Positions 11,101 through 23,100 of a DNA stretch of 64,000 nt are shown here, in pieces. The stretch is taken from the NCBI GenBank assembly GCA_014529385.2, contig CM043947.1, forward strand, positions 120,912,891 to 120,976,890, given 5' to 3'. Under the pieces are notes generated by a model. That model had not been told where the DNA came from, did no database searches, and saw nothing but the letters and a program-made list of their open reading frames with translations. This DNA is from Adiantum capillus-veneris (Eukaryota > Streptophyta > Polypodiopsida > Polypodiales > Pteridaceae). Every line of letters starts with the position of its first letter. Within the stretch, counting starts at the first letter, position 1. Made by a program: the position numbers and the translations under genes.

Positions 11101-14100
11101 AACTCTGCAGCAGCATCTCCTTCTTGCAAAAACTGATCCTCCCCTTTGAGTGAGGGCATGTGATGCTTTTATAGCTCCTAGCCATGGGCACGAGTAGCTG
11201 CTCGTGTAGAGATTGCGGCCGTTTTTTTTTTTTCATATTTTTTTCGCTGTTCTGCTAGGAAAAGAGAGAGAAAACGCTCGCCGATGTGTTGCCTTATTTA
11301 TCAGATGGCTGCCCACTTATTAAGTGGACGGCCGGCGTATTTTAAAAATAGTTTGAACCTGCCCAAAAACTCAATAAAACCTTATAAGTTAAAAACAATG
11401 CTTTCACAGCACTTCCCAGGCGTCCCTGGATGCAATCACATGCATAGTTGCAATGCAGACATAGACTTCCTCGCGGGAAAGCATTTGCTTTCCCGAAAAG
11501 CAATCCCGCTTCTGCTTTCCCGAAAAGCAATCCCGCTTTCTCAGAAAGCATCTGTTTTTCCTCAAAGTTTCCTTTGAACCCATCTTCATTCAAGTGCTTG
11601 CTTTTCCTTGTGCACAATTCTAACACAGTTCGGAATTTACTCGCGACTATGGATATTCCCTTTCCGATGCACCCGTCATCCACCTTGTGACGCATCAAGA
11701 ATACCCATCACCTAGTCCTTTCCTACCGAACTTACGGTACAATCTCCTTCATGATGCTCTATGTCACCCATCCTATGACGCATCAGAGATATCCGTTCTC
11801 GGATGGTCGGATACTTCTTTCCGATGCTCCCTATCACCCATCCGATGTGACACATCAGAAGTACCCGTTCCTGGTGGCCTTACAGATATGCCCGTTCTCA
11901 GTGCTCCCGTCATTACTTTGAATGACGCACTAGGAATATATTGTACTCGGATGTCTCCAGTGAGAAAAACCCTCACTTAAAATTCCAATAATTCATTTAG
12001 AATTATTTTTCCTTGTGTTCCAAGCGAGAAAACCCTCTCACTTATAAATTCTAAATGAATTATTTTTATGTCTGATAAAGCCAATTTACCAACATCCCTC
12101 TCACTTATAAACAGTTGTCCTCAACTGTAGAGGTCCAACTGAACTGCCGGGGAGAAACCGGAAAGATTCCAAATCTTGCTCAATGCTGAGTTGAGCTAGT
12201 TCTTTCTCAAAAGAAAACTTAAAAATTAAATTAAACAAAAATTCAAAAATTCAAAAATTCAATACTTAGCTTACCGGTTCAGGTCCTCCCTCTAGTACCT
12301 CGAGGATATTCTTCACCAATCATCAAACTTACGAGCCGTGGAAGAACTCGTCATTCGCGTCTTTCCAACAGATCGAACGTTTCCTCATTCGAGAGTCTGT
12401 TAACTCAATTCCACCTTCTCAATTCGAGAAGAATAATTCTCCTAGAAATCAATCTAGGTATCTGTCCTTGCGCATAATCCTGCGCTGTTAGTCTAGAGGG
12501 TATTAAACCTCGTGTCCTCCCACATAGGGAATGCTCAAGTCATAGAGCATTAAGCTCGATGTCTTTCTTTCACAAACAAAGTTTGCGATCACCTTAAAGA
12601 AGGTTCTTGTTTCGGGCCGTCGCTCAACGTAGGCGGACGGTTCCAATCCGAAGATTCTTTGTGCACGGCGGCACTTCCTTCCAATCTTTTCCTCCTACGA
12701 GTTATTACCACCAGCAGTGATTTCCCGACGTCCATTAGCGTCTCTTCCTTACAAAATCATAAAAAATGATTCACCTTGCGAGCATCAATGACGATTTGCA
12801 AAATCTCAGGCAGGTAGGATTCTAGCCATAGCATTTTCTGAACGTACGTTCAAACCCTGTTCACAATAGAGTGAACCGTCTTTGATTCTCATGGATGTTC
12901 TCCCATATGTAATTCTTACCATTTTGAAATGGTTGGCGAGCTATATTCTTATGAACATAATAGTTCGAATTTATTCCAGCAGCGTGTAAATGTTGCTTGA
13001 CCTGCTCATGGAGAAACATATACCGCAACCAAAAGTTGCTTATGTAATGGTAAAAGCACATAGCGTACTCAATGATCAACGATCATCAGAAAACCTCTTC
13101 TCCGTAGAGAAACTCAAATTCCTTCTACCGAACACATCTCAAATAGAGATTCTTGTGTCAGAATATCCATGTACCCAAAGGTGTACATAAGTTTCAGTGA
13201 GCTTGGGAAATTACCTTTCCTTCGTAAGATCCTTAGAGCGAAGACGCTCAACATGACGATCCCTTGGCTCAATCTTAGAGCAAAACCGGCTCATCAAATA
13301 AACTAGGATTTTAATCCTTGGATTCCTTGATCACTGGCCATAGTCGTCGCTTGTTCCTTCCCTCGTAAAGAGAGTATTCCTTCACTTGTGCTAAAAGCAC
13401 TACCATATCTTCCCTTACCGGGTAGGGGGTGTGGGCTTAAAGAGTACCCAAGCTTCATGAAAGCTTTTCTTTGCTTGAAAGCTCAAAATGGTTCCTTCAT
13501 AATTTCCTACCCGCAATAGCAGGTAATTTGTTGGAGAACTACCGGATACCAGATCAATCATGGACCTCCCGGATGGTTAAGCAAAGCAGTTCATCGTATA
13601 AAACAATGTTCTGAGTCAACCTTACTTTCATAAACACTCGAGAGTGATTGTCTTGGTTAGACATGTGCATATCTCGTGCATAAAAGCAATACACAGTTGA
13701 TGAGTTCCTCAAAGATTTAACTTTGATCAAAGACCTGCCCTCTCACTTAGTTTGAACTTTGAGGGTCTTCTATTCAAAAACTCAAGAGTTAGATTGAATT
13801 CCCTTACTCCAAACTTTCTCCGGATAGCAATGTATCCTTCGAGGAGAGGTAACAAAAATTCGTTGTTTCTTTGTTCAATGGTTCTTGTCCCACTGTGGGG
13901 ATTGTATTCTATGTGCACTAAGGTGTACACTTTCAGCTTTTATTGCTGACTCCACCATCTGCTGCAAAGTATCTTGCAGATGCGTTTACAAAATTCGGGC
14001 AAAAGTCCTTCGTTAAATTTGTTCATCTTTCCTTCCTCAGAGAGGATCAAGAATGGAGCTACCTTGGCAAGAGCGAACCACTACTTGCTTTGACTCGCTC

Positions 14101-17100
14101 GTGTTCCTATTGGGCAAACCGATTATAACCGGCCTATACAACGTAGAGAGCGGTACTATTTCAATTACCTGTTAACTTTACACAGAGCACTGAGAAGGGA
14201 AGAGAACACAGTTGCGTCCAGCGACTAGAATGTCACTGCGCACACGAGACCGACACCCTGTAGGCCCCAAAGACTGGCGCCCCTTTCGGTATTTCTTTAT
14301 TCAAATTAAGGTAGACGATCCGACCACTTAGCACAAGCTTTCACAAAGCTGTCCAAACCTGGCGAGGGCTGAAAACGCAGGTTTTCGACCGGATTTCGAC
14401 AGCATAACGGCGCAAAAACCCCTGTAGGTCAAAAACACCTGTCTAGGACAGATTCCCTCGATATCTTGAAGCTTTTTGGTGAGCTGTCACAGAAATTCAG
14501 CAGGCTGTAATTCTCTGTTTTTCACTGCCGGGAGCCCAAAAGCCTGTACACGCATCCCAAGGCTCTCACGAGGCTCCCCCGATGTTCCCTTGCAGTTTAG
14601 GTGCGAAACCCTAAACCTGCAGAAAAACACAGCAGGCTGTAATTCCCTGTTTCGGATCGTTTTTAGTGGAGCGAACACGCCTACGTGTGTCCCAGGGGCT
14701 CCCGCACGCAATGGGACAGTTCCCCTGTGAATTGGACGAGTTTTCACGCGAGAAAACTCTCCAAACTCGCAATCTTTCGTGATGGAACTGTGCGTACCTG
14801 TGGGGGATTAGCAATTAGCTAATCCGGTTCCTATTCAGAAGGCTCTTGCCTTGGCAAACGCGCATAAACCCCCAGAACTGTACATAGGTCAAATGAGAAG
14901 CCCACTAGTGGGGCATAACATACTGTACGTAGGGGAGAAAGAGAGCAGTATGTAGCGTGCGGGGAATCACTTCCGTCACTATACTTTGCATAGAGGGCAA
15001 GGTAAGCATTCCATAGCTTCTGTACCTGCTACAATCCACCTGAGGCTGAAAATGGCGCCCCCTTTGTTGATATGCAGCTCGTTTTTGCCTCCCAGAGTGG
15101 CAGAATCGCTCACAGGCTGACATGTCGCCCAGTTTCCGAGTTTAGGCTTTCCTTGCTAAAAATATCTCAACTGGTGCGTCAGTTGACTTGGCAGCAGAGC
15201 AATAAAATGTTCCCCTTGTCATTCCAGAGCTAATGACGCGAACACATTTTCCGGTCAAAAATAGCAGTTCCCTAAATTTTAGGAGATGCTTCCATGGCGT
15301 CCCTATCGGTCTCCTGACCATCATTGAAGACTACCATTTGACCAACATCTACAATGTGGGTTAATTTACTGGCCCCTTTTAACTTATAAAGTTGCAGCGA
15401 CTTGACGAGTGGCCCAAATTCCAGTTTGGCGCACACGAGCTTCCATACTCATCAGAATTCAGTGCTAACTGGCTCGGGCAGTCCCTGTCTGACCGACCTA
15501 GATCCCCGATGTGAGAAACCCATTTGGCTGTAGCCGTTTCACACTGGCCATGCAATGTCCACTTGCACCTTTTCAAGGGTTTTGGGACAAACAAGTAAAA
15601 ATAAAATAAATATATCTAATACTTATTTACGGAAGGCACCAGGAAAAATACACCTCCTGGTGACACACCCCACCCTTGAAATACTGCAAGCGACCTCGCT
15701 TGCATGCCAATAATACATGCAGATATCTCCCGATATCACATATATTCTATGATGGGAATCCAAGATATACATGCTTCCGGAAATGTAGCGTTGGACGATT
15801 AAACAATCCCACCAACCTGGCTACGACACATATATCAAGCATAGAAGTCTTCTAGTGTACTCTTGAGCACAAACTTCTCTAGCTAAATTCTGTATGGAAA
15901 GAGTAGATACATTGCTTAACTACTCTCTTGAGCATCATGAACCATGCTCTTGCCTTGCTCCAAAAAGGCTACATCAAGTCACTGTGGGTTCCATTTGAAA
16001 GGCTTCAAGATACAATTGCAATAGCTGAGGTGAATCAAGCAATTCAGACTCTTCCATCCATTTGGCATCTAATGATGGATAGTTCTTGAACTTCACCAAA
16101 TAGCGTCTTGCAACCTTTCCTCTAACCTTTCTTTCTTTATGTGCCAATGTCTGTTCAGGAACAAGGATTTCATCCAATTCTTCCACTTCGGGTTGTTCCT
16201 CATCAAGCATATTCTTTGGCACATCACCAACAAAGGGCCTTAGAAGGCTGACATGAAAAGCATTATGTATTTTCCAGCCTTCTGGTAGCTTTAACCTGTA
16301 AGCTACATTGCTGATCTTTTCTGAAATCTGAAAAGGACCATAATATCGCATACTGAGCTTAGGAAACAAGCGTTCCTTGCCTTCCTTTTCCTTAACCTGG
16401 CCTTTTCAAAGCGCAAAAGTACCCAATCACCAAGTGAAAATACAAGTTCACGACGGTGACGATCAGCAGCTTTCTTTTGCTTAGCCTGAGTCTTCTCAAG
16501 AGCAATCTTTATCTTCCTGTATGTTTCATCCATATCTTGCACATACTTGTCTGCCTCAAATATCTTGTCCTTAGTCTGCAAAATGGGTGGGACTTTCTTT
16601 CCTCCTTCCACTATCTCAAATGGTGCCTTACCTGTTGATGTATGCACAGTGTTATTGTAAGCATATTCAACCAATGGGAGATGGTGTTCCCAAGTTGCCT
16701 TGTGCTCTGAGACATAACATTTGAGTAGGTCCAAGACAGTAGAATTTGCCTCTTCTGACTGTTCATCAGTTTGCGGATGAAACGAAGAAGAGAACTTGAG
16801 CGTAGTGCCCATGTTCTCAAACAATGCCTTCCAGAAAAGACTCGTCATACGTGGATCCCTGTCACTGACAATTGACTGAGGCATCCCATGATATTTAAAG
16901 ATATTGCTCATGAATATCTTGACCATGTGTTCTGGCTTTATCTTCTTCCTAACAGGAATGAAATGGGCCTGCTTACTGAACCTACAAATGATAGTCCAAA
17001 TCCCATCATTTCCTGTTTGCGTCCTTGGAAGATCAAAGATAAAGTCCATTGCTATAGTTTCCCATGGCCTATCAGGGATCGGCAATGGCTGCAACAATCC

Positions 17101-20100
17101 CGGTTGCTTTTGTCTGTCAAATTTGACTTTTTGGCATACTAAGCATGATCTTACAAATGTGTCAACATCTTGACGCAAAGCTGGCCAGTAGAAGAATGCC
17201 TCAACCCCTTTCACTGTCGCATCAATTCCACGATGCCCAGCATAAGGTGGAGCATGACTTTCCATCAAAATCTTTGGCCGTAACTGATTAGTAACGCATA
17301 ACTTTCCATGCATCATGAGAAAGTCATTCTTAAGCATATAGTGCTCATGATGTTGCCCATCAACAAGCTGGTCATAGATCCTTGCAAAATCTGAATCTTC
17401 AGTATATGGTGTCTTCATTTCGTCCAGTTCACAATGGTACGGAATTGACACTGTTGAAATTTGGGGCTTTCGTGACAACGCATCAGCCACCACGTTCTTT
17501 TTCCCTTGCACATGCACAATCTGAAAATGGAACATTGACAAGATGTTTGCCCATCGCATGTGCTTCTCAGACAACTTCGTCTGTGTAAGAAAATATCGCA
17601 AGGTTTGATGATCCGTTTGGACAACAAAATCAGCCCCTAGCAAATAGTGTTTCCAACTAGTGAGAGCATGAATTACTGCTAGCAATTCTTTCTCATAGAC
17701 TTGCAAGTTCCTTTCAGTCTTCAAAAGAATTCTGCTCTCATATGCGACTACTCTGCCATTCTGCATTAAAACTGCACCAAGACTATGGCCACACGCATCA
17801 CATTGAACCACAAAAGGTTTAGAAAGATCTGGCAAAATAATTACTGGATCTGAAGTCAGCTTCTCTTTCAAGTGTTTGAACGCTAAAATTTCCTTGGCTG
17901 TCCACTTGAAAGTAACTCCTTTTCCTTGCAGTGCATGGAGTGGAGAAGCAATCTCAGCAAAATTTCGGATGAACCTCGTGTAATAGGAACATAAGCCTAG
18001 AAAGCTTCGAATGTCATGTACGGACTTCAAGTCTGGCCATGACCTAATTGCTTCCACTTTAGCGAGATCCATGTGTACCCCATCCTTTGAAACAATGTGC
18101 CCAAGGAAGTGAATCTCTTGCAAAAAGAATTCACTCTTCTTCGCATTAATGAGTAGCCTGTTCTTATGTAACTCATTGAAAACTGCAGTCAAGTGATCCC
18201 TATGCTCCTCTTTAGACTTTGAGTAGACAATCATGTCATCAAAGAAGGTACCCACGAAGTTTCTATGTGGTCTAAAAATTCTGTCCATCATTCTATTAAA
18301 TGTGGCAGGAGCATTTGTGAGACCAAATGGCATGACAAGAAACTCATAGAGACCAAATGTTGTCCTGAACGCAGTCTTATGGACATCTTCTGGTCTAATG
18401 CGTATCTGATGATACCCGCTCTTTAGGTCTATTCTTGTAAACAATGACGCTCCCTCAAGCCGATCAAGAATGTCATCTATCCTCGGTATGGGGAACCTGT
18501 TCTTGATAGTATTCTTATTCAAGGCGCGATAGTCAATGCACATGCGCCATGAACCATCCTTCTTCTGCACTAAGAGTACAGGCGAACAAAAAGGGGATGA
18601 ACTGGGCTGAATCAGCCCCTTCTCTAAAAGCTCGTTGACCTGACCCATAATCTCTTTCTGCTGGGCTGCACTAACCCTGTATGGTGGTCTATTCTGTGGA
18701 CTAGAACCTGGCACAAGATCTATAGTATGATCCTCAGGTCTCTCAGGAGGTAACTCCCCTGGCAAAGAGTCCGAAAAACAATCACTGAAACCACTAAAAA
18801 AAGTTGACCTGTCTTTATCTAAGGTAGACAAATTAGATACAACTTGAGGTACTTCTTTTGCAAAGATCAAGTACGCAGAAAGATGATTCTTTATTACAGA
18901 TGAAATAGCAGAAGCAGAAACAACTGGAACAGACTCGCCTTTAAGCTTTACATCAAGGACATGAGTCTTTCCTCTATGTACAAGGGTAATCTTTTTGTTG
19001 TAAGTATCCACCATAGCATGCAACCTGTAACACCATGGGATACCCAATAACACATCACAGGCCTCAAGCGGCATAATATGAAATTCTTCCGCATCCACAT
19101 AGCTCTGAATGTGCAGACGAAGCTTTCCCAGAATGGGAGTAACAGGCTCTAAATGTCCTGGGCATGCCAAACCTGCTTCCCCTGTCATACCCATCTCCTC
19201 TGCACGAATGCCCAACTTTGATGCCAATTCTGGTGATATGAAATTTGCATGGGCTCCTGGATCAAAGAAAACCAGCACTGTCTGGTCTCTAACTTTGCCC
19301 CAAGCTCTGCACAGCTCCGTGGCATCTGTGTTTGATTGATCTCCAACCAAATCTGGAACAAGTCCTGCACTCGGCTTTGGCTTCTTCCCTTTATGGTCTG
19401 ACTTGTCATCCTTATGCTGTGACTTCTTCTGTGGGCACTCATTTGCAAAGTGTCCTTCACAAATGTAGCATTTCTTGGCCTCCCTAAGAGCTTTCCTCTA
19501 GAATAAGACTTGATGGTTTTCGAAAGCCTCGGCTTCCGATTCCTAGGGCAAAACCCTATTCCAAGGAATTTCCGTTCCTTATTCCAAATCCTTGAGAACC
19601 AAGGTTCTCGCCTCTGGATCACACCTTCCATACTCAGGGCATGGCATCCCTGCAACTCTTTTCCGACTCTGTTTCCAGAGTCATGTTCTTGCAGAATAAC
19701 TCCGCTTTCTTGGACACAAAGTCCTTCCCTTGGGAATTTCAACTTCCGGATCACATCTCGAGAATCTACCTCTCTTCGATCCGTGATCTGCTTCCCAAAC
19801 TTGGGTACGAAACCCTTGGGCTGATCTGGCTCTAGTTCCTCAGAGCGCTTTTATCCTGCAAAGGCTCATGCCTTCCTCTGCTCCTACTCCCTCACAAAGA
19901 GGAAGTACACCTGCAATCAAATACATAGAGATCATAACATAAAAATCGTACCTTCAAAGTCGCGACGCTCGTAACGCAACTCGGTTCTCGAAAAAAGCAA
20001 TTCCCCGAAAGAGATCTCTGCATAGAAAATCCTCTCTTCCAATCCTACACACAAAAGAGGTGTGTTCTCGGGTTCCTTCTTGTAAATCAGCCCCGTCTAC

Positions 20101-23100
20101 GATGTTTATGGGCTGAAAACAGAGAAAAACAGCAGCTTGTCGCGATGGAAACACGCTCCGTAGGCACTTCTTCGTGAGGAAACTCGCGCAATGGGTCTTG
20201 GCGACATCTGGTACACTTGGGGCAGCCATGGGCATCACTGGCAAACGTCTTCTTTGCGGGTGAACTCTGCAGCAGCATCTCCTTCTTGCAAAAACTGATC
20301 CTCCCCTTTGAGTGAGGGCATGTGATGCTTTTATAGCTCCTAGCCATGGGCACGAGTAGCTGCTCATGTAGAGATCGCGGCCGTTTTTTTTTTTTCTTCA
20401 TATTTTTTTCGCTATTCTGCTAGGAAAAGAGAGAGAAAACGCTCGCCGATGTGTTGCCTTATTTATTAGATGGCTGCCCACTTATTAAGTGGGCGGCCGG
20501 CGTATTTTAAAAATAGTCTGAACCTGCCCAAAAACTCAATAAAACCTTATAAGTTAAAAACAATGCTTTCACAGCACTTCCCAGGCGTTCGTGGATGCAA
20601 TCACATGCATAGTTGCAATGCAGACATAGACTTCCTCGCGGGAAAGCATCTGCTTTCCCGAATAGCAATCCCGCTTTCTCAGAAAGCATCTGTTTTTCCT
20701 CAAAGTTTCCTTTGAACCCATCTTCATTCAAGTGCTTGCTTTTCCTTGTGCACAATTCTAACAAAGTTCGGAATTTACTCGCGACTATGGATATTCCCTT
20801 TCCGATGCACCCGTCATCCACCTTGTGACGCATGAAGAATACCCATCATCTAGTCCTTTCCTACTGAACTTACGATACAATCTCCTTCACGATGCTCTAT
20901 GTCACCCATCCTATGACGCATCAGAGATGTCCGTTCCCGGATGGTCAGATACTTCTTTCCGATGCTCTCTGTCACCTATCCGATGTGACACATTAGAAGT
21001 ACCCGTTCCTGGTGGCCTTACAGATATTCCCGTTATTACTTTGAATGACGCACTAGGAATATATTGTACTCGGATGTCTCCGGTGAGAAAAGCCCTCTCA
21101 CTTAAAATTCCAATAATTCATTTAGAATTATTTTTCCTTGTGTTCCAAGCGAGAAAACCCTCTCACTTATAAATCCAATAATTCATTTAGAATTATTTTT
21201 ATGTATGATAAAGCCAATTTACCAACAGAAGGTGCCTGCTGAACACTTGGTTCCTGTTGCCTCTTCTGCCAGAAAGTGCTAGCTTTGGTTTGCTTATATA
21301 TTATCCTAGCAAAATTGCCCCCAACAAAAGTCACTTAATAAATAAATGAAAATGTCAAAAATAGGGAAAATAGGTTTAATGCACTGGAAAATTCCCCTGA
21401 TGGATTCTAATGGATTCTGAAAGGAATGCTGATGATCATGCTGTGTGCAACCGAAGGATATGCATCTAATCTAAGCGTTTGGTCATGCATGGTCTATGAA
21501 CAGACTCACAAAAGTGCCAGATCACTTCCTATTCTAAACTGACTTGATTGAATTGAACCCTGGTCATGTTGTAGCTTGTCCACGGACACATAGGGTTGGA
21601 TGTGTCACCTGACATCCCCTCCTTTTCAAAGTGAGGTATTGGTACCGAACTGTATGACGTCGAGGGAGATCGCCAATAGCATCCGGAATCTTGGAAAGGA
21701 CTCTTTGCCGGCCCACTCCGATGTGTGGGTTGTGCGGTACTTGAACTTCATAAAGGTTTGCAACACTTGCTTCTTTGGGCCGCGCCGAAAGCGACACAGT
21801 CTTCTGTGGCTCCTTCGATGCTTCAACTTCGTCTAGAGTCATGCTTCTTTCTTCTTCAAGAATCTCCATGGTTGAAAATTTCTGAAACCACTTCCAACAC
21901 AAAACCATGAACGTACCTATTCCATGTAAAGTGATTGGAAAAAATCTTGTCTTTTCTGAAGACTGTGCATGCAATGTAGATGAACAAAGAAACGGAGTGC
22001 CAGACCGTTCACCACACACACGCAAACAATGAGATCGAATCTTTCTCTCCTGATCTAAATCAATCAATTGTGGCAATTCACAACGGAAATGCCGATGCTT
22101 GATGCTCAATCTTTCTTGTGCTCTTTCTAAAACCGTGTCATGCCAAGGAAGAGACATGGAATGTGACTTCCTTGAATGCAAACATTTCATCTTTTCATGA
22201 GAAATTCGCATACATCTGTGCTCATTCATGAGTGAAACGTGCTCAACGTACAATATGCCATGCCTATGAGGGATCACATAAAGACGCTGACTAAAATACA
22301 GGAAACGATCACAAATGAAACACTCGAACAATGCGTGCTGACTAATCATGCGAACACATAGTACTTCCTCTGGGAGGTTCTTTGGACCTAGGCTTGAGAG
22401 CCAAGATCGGTTCTTCGTGGTTGATCGAGTCTTCTTGTGGGGGTTCTGTGGACCTCCATTCGAGAGCCAAGATCGTTTCTTCGTGATTGATCGAATCTGC
22501 AACGAGGTTAGCTTCGCTAGAAAAAGCATCAACTAAACCATCATCCTTGTAAACAATCACATCATCTTCCTGCAAATCATCATGCTTGTGAGAAATCACA
22601 TCTTGATCATGCAAATCATCATGCTCATCATCATGCTTATCCTTATCATTCAAATCATCATGCAAATCATTGCCATTCAAATCATCATGCAAATCATGTG
22701 TGTCATGCTTTGGAGAAGAAGAGACTGAGAGAATCTCCTTTCTTGCATCTGTGCCTGCACTTGAGAAAAGAGTTGCAACATCTCTTGCATTCTTGCTTTG
22801 TTCTCGCGATCAAATCTTGCTAGTCTTTCTTTGTTCTCGCGCTCGTGCTCACGCTCTATGGCTTCCATTTTTGCATCGTATTCACGATCTATGGCTGCCA
22901 TACTTATTACTTTCTGCTTTACTTGCTTCGCGTTCTAACGTCCTTTCCATAAACAACTGCTTCAACTCCTCCATAGGAGTTAGTGCAATGCTTGGCGTAG
23001 ATGGGGAAGGGGGAGGGTCGGAAAAACCTCCTGGTGGGGAAAATTTCTTCTTCGCCTCTCTCATGCTCATCACCTCCAAGCGAAGTATCCATTTCGCTTC

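Larger units (their letters stand above)
15666..19496 (-). mobile_element. Chromovirus B interior (pol and part of gag)
   Basis: This is a Ty3/gypsy chromovirus interior read leftward: partial Gag zinc knuckle (19361-19496), protease, reverse transcriptase, RNase H, integrase and chromodomain, then the polypurine tract and 3' LTR. The rest of gag lies beyond a C LTR inserted at 19497-21227, and nothing of a 5' LTR remains. Coding sequence is otherwise well preserved, so the element is fairly young. Confidence 0.85.

Noticed and set aside
13943-14128. Copia RNase H end (LADAFTK) on the + strand
   Set aside because: It is only about ten residues and no other copia domain is nearby.
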